Origin: Actinomadura spongiicola
GTDB taxonomy: Bacteria; Actinomycetota; Actinomycetes; Streptosporangiales; Streptosporangiaceae
DNA: 64,000 nt
NCBI RefSeq assembly: GCF_003432485.1
Contig: NZ_QVNQ01000011.1
Coordinates: forward strand, 62,001 to 126,000
Reading direction: 5' to 3'
Below the pieces are notes generated by a model. It saw only the letters and a program-made list of their open reading frames with translations, did not search any database and was not told the origin of the DNA. Numbering within the stretch: position 1 is the first letter of the stretch; the number at the start of each line of letters is the position of its first letter. A program made the translations under genes and the position numbers. Shown here piece by piece: positions 8,281-16,182 of this stretch.

Positions 8281-9669
8281 CTAGCGGGCGATCTCCACGT
8301 TCTCCAGGACGCCGAGCGCGTCCGGGACGAGCACTGCCGCCGAGTAGTAGGCGCTGACCAGGTACGACATGATCGCTTTGTCGTCGATGCCGGTGAACCG
8401 GACCGACAGGCCCGGACGGACCTCGTTCGGTATCCCGGTCCGGTGCAGCCCGATGACGCCCTGGTCGTCCACGCCGGTGCGCATCGCGATGATCGAACTC
8501 GTCCCGGTCGGGCTGATCGGGATCTTGTCGCAGGGGTGGATCGGAACGCCGCGCCACGCCTGGACACGCTGCCCGTCCACCTCGACGCTCGCCGGGTACA
8601 GGCCGAGTCGGGTGCATTCGCGGCCGAACGCCGCGATCGTCTTCGGATGCGCGAGGAAGAACCGCGTCTTGCGGCGCCGCGCGAGCAGTTCGTCCATGTC
8701 GGCGGGTGTCGGCGGCCCGCCCCTGGTCTGGATGCGCTGTCTCAGGTCGGCGTTGTGCAGCAGCCCGAAGCTCCGGTTGTTGATCAGCTCGTGTTCCTGC
8801 CGCTCGCAGATCTCTTCGATGGTGAGCCTGAGCTGCTGCTCGACCTGGTTCATCGGGTCGTTGTAGAGGTCGGCGACGCGGGTGTGGACGCGCAGCAGCG
8901 TCTGCGTCACACTCAGCTCGTACTCGCGCGGTGAGGCCTCGTAGTCGACGAACGTGCCGGGCAGCACCGGCTCGCCGTCGTGCCCGGCCGCGACCTCGAT
9001 CGCCGCCTCGCCGTGCCTGGTCTGCGGCGGGACGGGCGCGTCCCGGTGCCGCTCCAGATGGACGCGCAGCGCCTCGTACCGGCCGGTCAGCTCCTCGATC
9101 GCCTCCCCGGGGAGGGTGAGCACGATCGTCGGGGTGATCGCCCGGTAGGTGCTCGGCCATTCCCCGCCCGGACCGTGCAGGGCCCGGTCGCCGAAGAACC
9201 GGCCGTCGGCGAGGATGTCGACCCGGGCGGCGGCGCCGTACTCCCCCGGCTCGGTCACCTCGACCTTGCCGTGCGCGATCAGGTGGACGGCGTCGGCGGG
9301 ACGGCCCGCCTCGGCGATCGTATCACCGGGCTCGTACTCGCGCTGGACGAACCGTCCGGCGACCGCGTCCAGCAGCGTCGTGTCGGCGAACCCGCGCAGC
9401 GGGGGCAGTTCGGCCAGTTCCGGCGGGACGGCCCTGACCGTGGCGCCGTCGTTGACGAAGCTGACGAGCCCGTCACCGAGCTGGTAGGTGAGCCTGCGGT
9501 TCACGCGGTAGGTGCCCGCGTCGGCCCGCTCCCACGGCAGCCGCCGCAGCAGCCAGCGGGGGGTGATGCCCGCCATCTGCGGAACGGACTTGGTCGTGGT
9601 GGCCAGGTTGCGGGCGGCCCTGGTGGAGAGGGACAGCCGGTGCTCCGTACCGGGTGGCGTCTCGGTCAC
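8281..9669 (-). CDS. Family 2B encapsulin shell protein, paralogue B
   Basis: Shell protomer of a protein nanocompartment (HK97 capsid fold), 462 residues. Layout: N-terminal arm with the conserved AARNLATTTKSVPQM segment, an inserted cyclic-nucleotide-binding-like domain (about 90-215), then the HK97 peptidase-like and axial domains (the HTRVADLYNDPMNQVEQQLRLT region, the AHPKTIAAFGREC segment, and a C-terminus ending near SYLVSAYYSAAVLVPDALG). In the ligand pocket the motif reads FFGD where cAMP receptors have FGE, and Trp occupies the position of the phosphate-binding Arg. The GTG start overlaps the stop of paralogue A (GTGA). Such genes were long labelled Crp-type regulators, but there is no helix-turn-helix. 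A and B are clear paralogues (near-identical N-terminus and C-terminal half, looser binding domain). Confidence 0.9.
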   Translation of the reverse strand: MTETPPGTEHRLSLSTRAARNLATTTKSVPQMAGITPRWLLRRLPWERADAGTYRVNRRLTYQLGDGLVSFVNDGATVRAVPPELAELPPLRGFADTTLLDAVAGRFVQREYEPGDTIAEAGRPADAVHLIAHGKVEVTEPGEYGAAARVDILADGRFFGDRALHGPGGEWPSTYRAITPTIVLTLPGEAIEELTGRYEALRVHLERHRDAPVPPQTRHGEAAIEVAAGHDGEPVLPGTFVDYEASPREYELSVTQTLLRVHTRVADLYNDPMNQVEQQLRLTIEEICERQEHELINNRSFGLLHNADLRQRIQTRGGPPTPADMDELLARRRKTRFFLAHPKTIAAFGRECTRLGLYPASVEVDGQRVQAWRGVPIHPCDKIPISPTGTSSIIAMRTGVDDQGVIGLHRTGIPNEVRPGLSVRFTGIDDKAIMSYLVSAYYSAAVLVPDALGVLENVEIAR

Positions 9670-11081
9670 GAGGCGGCACCGCCGTGGGCGATCTCGACGG
9701 ACTCCAGCATGCCGAGCGCGTCGGGCACCAGGACGGCGGCCGAATAGTAGGCGCTGACCAGGTAGGAGATGAGCGCCTTGTCGTCGATGCCCATGTAGCG
9801 GACGGACAGGCCGGGCTGGTACTCGTCCGGCAGCCCCACCTGGTGCAGGCCGATGACGCCCTGCCGTTCCTCACCGGTCCGCATCAGCAGGATCGAGCTG
9901 GTCCGGGTGCGGCTGACGGGGATCTTGTTGCACGGGAAGATCGGCACGCCGCGCCAGGCGGGGACCTTGTTGCCGCCGACGTCGACGCTGTCGGGGTAGA
10001 CGCCGCGGGCGCTGCATTCGCGGCCGAACGCGGCGATCGCCTTCGGGTGGGCGAGGAAGAACGCCGGGTCCTTCCAGACGAGGGTGAGCAGGTCGTCCAT
10101 GTCGTCGGGGGTGGGCGGCCCGGTGCGGGTGTGGACGCGTTGCGACAGGTCGGTGTTGTGCAGGAGCCCGAAGTCGCGGTTGTTGACCAGCTCGTGCTCC
10201 TGCCGTTCGCGGAGCGCCTCGATGGTCAGCCGGAGCTGCTGCTCGATCTGGTCCATCGGCTCGTTGTAGAGGTCGGCGACGCGGGTGTGGACGCGCAGGA
10301 CGGTCTGCGCGACGCTCAGCTCGTATTCGCGCGGCGCGAGTTCGTAGTCGACGAACGTGCCGGGCAGCACCGGCTCGCCCTCGTGCCCGGACGCCAGGTC
10401 GATCGCGGCCTCGCCGTACTCGTTGTGCGCGAGGCTCGGGCCGGAACGGTACTCGTCGAGATGCGCCCGCAACGACTGGGACTGGCCGAGCGTCTCCTGG
10501 AAGTCGGTCTCGCTCATGCTGAGGATCGTGCAGGCGGTCACGGCCTTGACCGTGTACTCCCATTTCGCGGGTTCGTCTCCCTCGGCCGTGCCGAGGAGGG
10601 CCTGTTCGCCGATGAAATCACCGTTCGCGAGCGTGCCGAGGACGGCGTCCGCGCCGTACTCGCCCGCGCCGATCAGGCTGAGCTTGCCGTGCGCGATGAG
10701 AACGACCCGGTCGACGGGACGTCCCCGCTCGACGACGACGTCACCGGGCTCGTACTCCTGCTGGGTGAAGCGGCCCGCGATGGCGTCCAGCGTGAGCTCG
10801 TCGTCGTAGCCGCGCAGCGGTGGGAGTTCGCCCAGTTCGCGGGGGATGACACGGATATCGGCGCCGGTGGTCACGAAGGTGACGCGCCCGTCCCCGAGCG
10901 TGTAGGTCAGCCGCCGGTTGACCCGGTAGGCGCCGCCGGACGCCTGCACCCAGGGCAGCAGTTTCAGCAGCCACCGCGACGTGATCCCCTGCATCTGGGG
11001 GACGGACTTGGTCGTGGTCGCCAGGTTCCGTGCCGCCGTGGTACCGAGGCTCAACTGCTGCTGTTCCTGCTGTTCGGTCAC
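9666..11081 (-). CDS. Family 2B encapsulin shell protein, paralogue A
   Basis: First gene of the compartment operon, 471 residues. Same order as B: short Gln/Glu-rich arm, AARNLATTTKSVPQM, inserted cyclic-nucleotide-binding-like domain (about 95-225, with the pocket motif GDFIGEQALLG), then the HK97 fold to the C-terminus. FIGE matches cAMP receptors, but the following phosphate-binding Arg position is Trp. The start was set at GTG 11081 because it gives the same VTE... N-terminus as paralogue B; a GTG two codons upstream (11087) is possible. Two tandem shell genes imply either a mixed two-component shell or two alternative shells. Confidence 0.9.
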   Translation of the reverse strand: MTEQQEQQQLSLGTTAARNLATTTKSVPQMQGITSRWLLKLLPWVQASGGAYRVNRRLTYTLGDGRVTFVTTGADIRVIPRELGELPPLRGYDDELTLDAIAGRFTQQEYEPGDVVVERGRPVDRVVLIAHGKLSLIGAGEYGADAVLGTLANGDFIGEQALLGTAEGDEPAKWEYTVKAVTACTILSMSETDFQETLGQSQSLRAHLDEYRSGPSLAHNEYGEAAIDLASGHEGEPVLPGTFVDYELAPREYELSVAQTVLRVHTRVADLYNEPMDQIEQQLRLTIEALRERQEHELVNNRDFGLLHNTDLSQRVHTRTGPPTPDDMDDLLTLVWKDPAFFLAHPKAIAAFGRECSARGVYPDSVDVGGNKVPAWRGVPIFPCNKIPVSRTRTSSILLMRTGEERQGVIGLHQVGLPDEYQPGLSVRYMGIDDKALISYLVSAYYSAAVLVPDALGMLESVEIAHGGAAS

Positions 11082-11293
11082 GTCCACACCACCGATTTCG
11101 TCGCGGGTTGCCAGGGAGCGGCCTCGTCCGGCCAACCGTGACGCTACCCACGGTAATCAGGTGATCGCATGAGGCATCGCGTCCACCACTTTTTCGCCAT
11201 GCAGCCACACAAGTCGCACCCGTTCGTAACAGCCCCACACCAGGCGGTGAACACCCCGAACCTCTCGCGTGCGCGTCTGGCTAGGATGCGGCC

Positions 11294-11323
11294 ATGTCGC
11301 CCGTGCCCACCGCCGGAGAATGA
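11294..11323 (+). other. Nine-codon leader reading frame
   Basis: A TAGGAT -10-like hexamer (11282-11287) would place the transcript start at about 11294, exactly on an ATG. That ATG opens a nine-codon frame (MSPVPTAGE) whose TGA ends one base before the GTG of the next gene. The layout fits a leaderless actinobacterial uORF with coupled reinitiation. Translation is not proven. Confidence 0.3.
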
Positions 11324-11324
11324 G

Positions 11325-11735
11325 GTGGGCAGGCGCCGCTACCGCAGGCTTCTCGTGGGGCCCGACACCTACCGCTGGCGTACCGCGCATCAGCACCGGA
11401 GGGACGGTCGGCGGCTCGTCGACTGCCGCGAGGTCGTCCTGCTCCGCCGGGAGGGACGCCCCGGCCGCGTCACCGTGGTGTTCCGCGACGGACCGGGGCT
11501 GATCGTTCCGGACGGCGGCCCCTACACCCACAGCGGCGGCGTCCGGCGGGCGGGCGACGACACCACGCTGAACCTGCACCGCCCAGCGGTCGTGCGCGCG
11601 CTCCTCGACATCGCGCTGGCACAGGGGGCGGATTTCGAGTCCAGCAGGGAAATCGACGGCTGGACGGTCCTGGACGCCGTACGCGAGGCCGTGCCGGAGC
11701 AACCGCCGCCCCCGGGAGGCGAATCATCCCGGTGA
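11325..11735 (+). CDS. Conserved hypothetical protein (136 aa)
   Basis: A basic, beta-rich small protein beginning MGRRRYRRLLVGPDTYRWR, with a C-terminal helix pair (NLHRPAVVRALLDIALAQGADF). It resembles short actinobacterial proteins of unknown role that pair a VDGVxYRW-like strand with a C-terminal alpha helix. No catalytic motif is seen. GTG 11325 was chosen because GGAG lies six bases upstream; an in-frame ATG at 11286 would add 13 residues. Beyond the TGA the same frame stays protein-like for about 30 codons (ending SSGPQP), which could be a lost C-terminal extension. Confidence 0.5.
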   Translation: MGRRRYRRLLVGPDTYRWRTAHQHRRDGRRLVDCREVVLLRREGRPGRVTVVFRDGPGLIVPDGGPYTHSGGVRRAGDDTTLNLHRPAVVRALLDIALAQGADFESSREIDGWTVLDAVREAVPEQPPPPGGESSR

Positions 11736-11928
11736 GGACGGCGTCGCCGCCGCCCAGACCTGTCGTACCTGCGGCTCCGGCCCGAGCAGCGCCGGACGTT
11801 CGCTCTGCTGGATTCGTCGGGGCCGCAACCCTGAGGCAACCGGCGCAGTTCCGCTACCGCTTCCACGTCCCGCAGGACGTGCCCGCTCACGTCACATGGG
11901 TGCCGGTGACACGGTGCCGTCAGCAGCC

Positions 11929-11951
11929 CGGTCACCGGTCACCGGTCACCC
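11929..11951. repeat. Short GGTCACC tandem repeat
   Basis: Three adjoining copies of a 7-base GGTCACC unit sit just past the stop of the small secreted gene. Being partly self-complementary (GGT/ACC), they can fold into small hairpins and may end transcription. They are too short and too few for a CRISPR. Confidence 0.4.
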
Positions 11952-11956
11952 GGATG

Positions 11957-12187
11957 TCACCCGTGCCAAGGGTTGCCGTCGGTGTCCAGGGTGGTGCCGC
12001 CCTCGCCACCGTCCGTCGTGACACGGGTGCCGTTGGCGCTCAGTTCGAAGTCCGACGTCACACGCGTACCGTCCTGGGTGGTTCCTCCGGTGACGCGGGT
12101 TCCCTGGTCGGCCATGGCCGGGGCCGCGAACAGGGTCATCGAAAGAGCTCCAACGGTGATGCTCGTCGCGACATATGCGATTCTCAT
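11957..12187 (-). CDS. Small secreted protein with GTRVT repeats (76 aa)
   Basis: 76 residues with a clear Sec signal peptide (MRIAYVATS..., hydrophobic core, cleavage after PAMA), leaving a mature peptide of about 48 residues. The mature part carries GTRVT three times (QGTRVTGGTTQD, DGTRVTSDFELSAN, GTRVTTDGGEGG) and is rich in Thr, Gly and Asp, with no Cys. ATG 12187 has a strong AGGAGG six bases upstream. I do not recognise a family. The short regular Thr-rich repeats suggest a cell-surface or aggregating beta-strand peptide, which is inference only. Confidence 0.65.
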   Translation of the reverse strand: MRIAYVATSITVGALSMTLFAAPAMADQGTRVTGGTTQDGTRVTSDFELSANGTRVTTDGGEGGTTLDTDGNPWHG

Positions 12188-12370
12188 CGCGCCCTCCTCT
12201 GGTAGTCGGCTCACTTCGGCGCCGGACCAGGGGATCGACAGCCCCTCCGGCACCTCGTACACAGCCTCCGCCCCTGCCGGAGCCCTAGAAAGGTCAGCTA
12301 AGGGGCATTGACCGGACATGGCATCCCGATCTCTCCGGTCGTCCGGTCTCGCCAGGAACAGGAGGCGAGA

Positions 12371-13762
12371 TCACCGCGCGACTTCGACCCGCCGCGAGTC
12401 GACGGGCTCCCCGGCCTTCTCGATCGGCACGCCCGCCGTCTCCGGGATCTTGATGATCGGGATGAGCGCCACCAGCCCGGCCAGCATCAGGTAGTACGCC
12501 GGGACGTAGTTGGACCCGGTCACGTCGATCAGCGAGCCGACCAGCACCGCCGCCGTCCCGCCGAACAGGGACGTGGAGACGTTGTAGCCGATCGCGAACG
12601 CCCCGTACCGCACCTTGGTCGGGAACATCGCCGGGAACGTCGCCGCGATCACCGCCAGGATCAGCACGAGCAGCCCACCGATGATCGCGTACCCGGCGGC
12701 GACGCCGAGGAAGTGCTCGGTCTGCATGAGCGCGAACGCGGGCCATGACAGCAGGACGAACCCGACCGCCGCGGTGATCAGCAGCGGTTTGCGGCCGATC
12801 CGGTCCGACAGCGCGCCCAACGGCACGATCACCATGATCATCGCCGCCTCCACCCCGATGGTGATGAGCTGCGCCGTCCTGTCGTCCGTGTCGAGATAGT
12901 CGACGAGGTAGGACGGCATGAACGTCAGCAGCGTGTAGTCCGCGACGTTCAGCAGGAACACGATGCCGATCAGCATCAGGATGGCGCGCCAGTAATGCTC
13001 CAGGGTCTCCTTCAGCGGCGACCGGGCCTTCTTGCCCGCCTCCTCCATGTGCTGGAACGTGGGCGTGTCCTCGATGCGCGTCCGGACGTACAGGCCGACG
13101 AGGCCGAGCGGCAACGCGAGCAGGAACGGGATGCGCCACCCCCAGTCGCGCATGGCCTCCGCGCTGAGCGCGAGGTCCATCAGCAGGACGAGACCGGCGC
13201 CGAGGATGTAGCCGCTCAGCGTGCCGAGTTCGAGGAAGCTGCCGAAGAACCCGCGGCGGCGCGCGGGCGCGTACTCGGCGATCATCGTGGCGGCGCCGCC
13301 GTACTCGCCGCCCGTGGAGAAGCCCTGGATCAGCCGGACGAGGAGCAGCAGCAGCGGCGCGGCGATCCCGATCGTGTCGTAGCCGGGCAGGACGCCGATC
13401 ACGAACGTGGAGCCCGACATCAGGATGATGGTCGTGGCCAGCACCTGTTTGCGGCCGAGCCGGTCGCCCATCGGGCCGAAGAACAGCCCGCCGAACGGGC
13501 GGGCGAGGAACGCGGCGGCGATCAGCGCGAAGGAGCGCAGCGTCGCGCTGCCGCTCGCGTCCTCCGGGAAGAACACCGTGCCGATGATCGCCGTCATGAC
13601 CCCGGCGCTGAACACGCCGAAGTCGAACCACTCGACACAGTTCCCGATCGCGGACGCGATGACCGCCCGATGGACGGCCGGGAGGTCGCTCTCGCCCGGC
13701 TCCTTCGCCTCGGTCTGCTCGTCCGCCGGTTCCGCGTCCGCCGCTGGCCTGTCCACGGGCAC
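12371..13762 (-). CDS. MFS transporter, metabolite:H+ symporter (MHS) family
   Basis: 463-residue, twelve-helix secondary transporter of the ShiA/ProP-like MHS group. Visible family marks: the first-helix segment ASAIGNCVEWFDFGVF, loop 2-3 motif GPMGDRLGRKQVLATTI, the helix-5 segment LIQGFSTGGEYGGAATMIAEYAP cut here to LIQGFSTGGEYGG, and the second-half repeat LSDRIGRKPLL. It takes up a small metabolite such as a betaine, proline or dicarboxylate with protons; the substrate is not readable. GTG 13762 is preferred because a GGGG lies six bases upstream; a TTG at 13774 would add four residues. The next upstream minus-strand gene ends 23 bases away and may be co-transcribed. Confidence 0.9.
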   Translation of the reverse strand: MPVDRPAADAEPADEQTEAKEPGESDLPAVHRAVIASAIGNCVEWFDFGVFSAGVMTAIIGTVFFPEDASGSATLRSFALIAAAFLARPFGGLFFGPMGDRLGRKQVLATTIILMSGSTFVIGVLPGYDTIGIAAPLLLLLVRLIQGFSTGGEYGGAATMIAEYAPARRRGFFGSFLELGTLSGYILGAGLVLLMDLALSAEAMRDWGWRIPFLLALPLGLVGLYVRTRIEDTPTFQHMEEAGKKARSPLKETLEHYWRAILMLIGIVFLLNVADYTLLTFMPSYLVDYLDTDDRTAQLITIGVEAAMIMVIVPLGALSDRIGRKPLLITAAVGFVLLSWPAFALMQTEHFLGVAAGYAIIGGLLVLILAVIAATFPAMFPTKVRYGAFAIGYNVSTSLFGGTAAVLVGSLIDVTGSNYVPAYYLMLAGLVALIPIIKIPETAGVPIEKAGEPVDSRRVEVAR

Positions 13763-13785
13763 GGTGTGCCCCAAGATCGACGAAG

Positions 13786-14412
13786 CTAACGGCGGGACTT
13801 CTTCCCGGAGCCGCCGGATTTCTCGGATTCATCGCCCGCGGGGCCGTCCGGCATTGTGGGAATGACGGTGGTGCGCTGCGGGTCGTCCGCCACGTCCTTC
13901 TCGGGCTCGTCGGGCTCGTCCGGCTCGCCAGGCTCGTCCGGGAGTTCGGCGGGTTCGAGCTCGTCCGGGAGTTCGTCGGTGCGTTGCGGGTCGCCGCCGT
14001 CCAGCAGCTCGTCGAGGGTGGCGGTGGCCTGCGTGTCGTTCGCGCCGCCGCTCGCCGTGTCGAGCAGGGGAAGGTCGTCCTCGGGAATGGACATCAGCGC
14101 CTGCGTCTCCTGCGCCTCCCGGGTGATGACGCCGCTGGCGAGGACGGTGTTGCGGTGCCGCAACGCCCCGTTCTCGCGGAGCAGGTTGTCGACCTCGGCG
14201 CGGACGCGGGCGACGCGGCGGCTCGACCGGACGTGCACGGTGAACCCGCCGACGGCGAGCCCCAGGATGAAGGTCGCGACCGGGATGCCGACCGATATCG
14301 GGGCGAGCGTCGCCACCAGGGCGATCGTGACCAGCACGACGACCACTCCAAGCGCGAGTCTGTGCTCCTCCATCCAGTCAAGGACGGCGTTGACGCGCTT
14401 GGGGATTCGCAC
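13786..14412 (-). CDS. LapA-like membrane protein with acidic tail
   Basis: 208 residues. A short cytosolic N-terminus is followed by two adjacent transmembrane helices (about residues 17-60), a coiled-coil-prone helix (VARVRAEVDNLLRENGALR) and then a long disordered tail of Pro/Glu/Asp repeats (ELPDE, EPDEP). This arrangement resembles the LapA (lipopolysaccharide assembly protein A-like) domain common in Actinobacteria as small membrane proteins of unknown role. GTG 14412 has GGAGGA six bases upstream. It lies 23 bases before the MHS transporter. Confidence 0.6.
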   Translation of the reverse strand: MRIPKRVNAVLDWMEEHRLALGVVVVLVTIALVATLAPISVGIPVATFILGLAVGGFTVHVRSSRRVARVRAEVDNLLRENGALRHRNTVLASGVITREAQETQALMSIPEDDLPLLDTASGGANDTQATATLDELLDGGDPQRTDELPDELEPAELPDEPGEPDEPDEPEKDVADDPQRTTVIPTMPDGPAGDESEKSGGSGKKSRR

Positions 14413-14647
14413 TCGTCTTCCTCCACTCGGCTCGGAACGGTGACAACGACCGGGCCTTCGCACGGTGTTCCATTCGCGGGCGGCACGGTCGTCGTTGGGA
14501 GCACCACCGGGCTCCGCAGGCTGTGCGGCACCGGCGGCCGGGCGATGTGGGCGGGCCGCCGGACGGCGGCGCCTCGCCTCCCGCGGTCCCTGACCGGCGG
14601 AAGGCCGATCGAAACCCTAACACCGTCGCGGGACGTTCCTGTGACCG

Positions 14648-14670
14648 GTGTCCCGCCCGGAGCGGGACAC
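14648..14670. promoter_or_regulatory. Perfect 9-bp inverted repeat upstream of lpd
   Basis: GTGTCCCGC, 5-base loop, GCGGGACAC, ending 38-44 bases before the lipoamide dehydrogenase start. The site lies where the promoter should be, so it may be an operator; a hairpin in the leader is the alternative. Confidence 0.4.
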
Positions 14671-14714
14671 GCCGGGATGCGAGCACCGTCCCCCGGCGAA
14701 TATCGTCCATGGAT

Positions 14715-16118
14715 ATGAGCGAACACTTTGACGTCGTGGTCCTGGGCGCGGGCCCGGGTGGATATGTCGCCGCGATCCGGGCGGCGCAGCTCGGGCTGAA
14801 GACGGCGATCATCGAGGAGAGGTACTGGGGCGGGGTCTGTCTCAACGTCGGCTGCATCCCCTCCAAGGCGCTGCTGCGCAACGCCGAGCTGGCGCACATC
14901 CTCACCGCGGAACAGAAGACTTTCGGGATCAACGTCGAGGGCCGGGTCTCGTTCGACTACGGCGTCGCCTACCAGCGCAGCCGCCAGGTGTCGGAGAAGC
15001 TGGTCAAGGGCGTCCAGTTCCTGATGAAGAAGAACAAGATCACGTCGTTCGAGGGGCGCGGCACGTTCACCGACCCGAACACCCTTCAGGTGGCGAAGGC
15101 GGACGGCTCCAGCGAGACCGTGACGTTCGCCAACTGCGTCATCGCGGCGGGCGCGCACACCAAGCTGCTGCCGGGCACGTCGCTGTCGGAGCGGGTCGTC
15201 ACCTACGAGGAGCAGATCCTCAGCTCTGAGCTGCCGGAGAGCATCGTCATCGCGGGCGCGGGGGCGATCGGCGTCGAGTTCGCGTACGTCCTGCACAACT
15301 ACGGCGTGAAGGTGACGATCGTCGAGTTCCTCGACCGGATGGTCCCGAACGAGGACGCCGACGTGTCCAAGGAGCTGGCGAAGCGTTACCGCAAGCTCGG
15401 CGTCGAGGTGCTGACGTCCACCCGCGTGGACGCCATCGACGACTCCGGCGAGAAGGTCAAGGTCACGGTCACCGGCAAGGACGGCGCCCAGCAGGTGCTG
15501 GAGACCGACAAGGTCCTCCAGGCGATCGGGTTCCAGCCGAACGTGGAGGGCTACGGGCTCGACAAGACCGGCGTCGCGTTGACCGAGCGCGGCGCGATCG
15601 ACGTGGACGGCCGGTGCCGCACGTCCGTCCCGCACATCTACGCCATCGGGGACGTGACCGCCAAGCTGATGCTCGCGCACGCCGCCGAGGCGATGGGCAT
15701 CCTCGCGGCCGAGACCATCGCGGACGCCGAGACGATGGAGCTCGACTACGTGATGATCCCCCGCGCGACCTACTGCCAGCCGCAGGTGGCGTCGTTCGGC
15801 TGGACGGAGGCGCAGGCGAAGGAGCAGGGCTTCGACGTCAAGACCGTCAAGTTCCCGTTCAGCGCCAACGGGAAGGCGCTCGGGCTCGCCGAGGGCGACG
15901 GGTTCGTCAAGGTGATCAGCGACGCCAAGTACGGCGAGATCCTCGGCGCGCACATGATCGGCCCGGAGGTCACCGAGCTGCTGCCCGAGCTGACGCTGGC
16001 GCAGCAGTGGGACCTGACCGTCCACGAGGTCGCCCGCAACGTGCACGCGCACCCGTCGCTGGGCGAGGCGATGAAGGAGGCCGTGCACGGCCTCGCCGGA
16101 CACATGATCAACATGTGA
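14715..16118 (+). CDS. lpdA: Dihydrolipoyl dehydrogenase (E3)
   Basis: FAD-dependent oxidoreductase that reoxidises dihydrolipoyl groups of 2-oxoacid dehydrogenase and glycine cleavage complexes with NAD+. About 467 residues, usual length. Visible: FAD motif VVVLGAGPGGYVAAIRAAQLG, redox pair in GGVCLNVGCIPSK (CxxxxC), NAD motif IAGAGAIGVEFAYVL, second FAD motif IYAIGDVT, and the C-terminal active-site HAHPSLGEA (His-Glu pair). The gene stands alone, as housekeeping lpd often does in Actinobacteria, and can serve the gcvT/gcvH proteins encoded at 56-58 kb. ATG 14715 gives the usual N-terminus; ATG 14709 is two codons longer. No strong SD, so possibly leaderless. Confidence 0.94.
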   Translation: MSEHFDVVVLGAGPGGYVAAIRAAQLGLKTAIIEERYWGGVCLNVGCIPSKALLRNAELAHILTAEQKTFGINVEGRVSFDYGVAYQRSRQVSEKLVKGVQFLMKKNKITSFEGRGTFTDPNTLQVAKADGSSETVTFANCVIAAGAHTKLLPGTSLSERVVTYEEQILSSELPESIVIAGAGAIGVEFAYVLHNYGVKVTIVEFLDRMVPNEDADVSKELAKRYRKLGVEVLTSTRVDAIDDSGEKVKVTVTGKDGAQQVLETDKVLQAIGFQPNVEGYGLDKTGVALTERGAIDVDGRCRTSVPHIYAIGDVTAKLMLAHAAEAMGILAAETIADAETMELDYVMIPRATYCQPQVASFGWTEAQAKEQGFDVKTVKFPFSANGKALGLAEGDGFVKVISDAKYGEILGAHMIGPEVTELLPELTLAQQWDLTVHEVARNVHAHPSLGEAMKEAVHGLAGHMINM

Positions 16119-16130
16119 GGTTCCCGCGGG

Positions 16131-16163
16131 GCGGCGGGCGGGTCCGGCGCCCCCGTCCGCCGC
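16131..16163. terminator. Bidirectional GC-rich hairpin between lpd and hemerythrin genes
   Basis: A 12-base-pair stem (GCGGCGGGCGGG against CCCGTCCGCCGC, one G-U) in the gap between the convergent lpd and hemerythrin genes. There is no clear T-run, but the position between convergent genes fits a terminator for both. Confidence 0.5.
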
Positions 16164-16182
16164 CGGGGCGGTCGTCACCGGT

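Noticed and set aside
8281..11081. Two Crp/Fnr-type transcription regulators
   Set aside because: The nucleotide-binding-like domain is an insertion; there is no helix-turn-helix, and the remaining sequence is the family 2B encapsulin HK97 part.
11929..11951. CRISPR-like repeat
   Set aside because: Three 7-base units without spacers. No array and no cas gene in the window.
11732..12205. 157-codon plus-strand frame overlapping the 11325 gene by GTGA
   Set aside because: It is antisense to the small secreted protein, which has a signal peptide and a strong ribosome site; composition of the frame is shadow-like.
14094..16178. 694-codon minus-strand open frame
   Set aside because: Antisense to lpd, with a typical high-GC shadow composition; lpd is certain.
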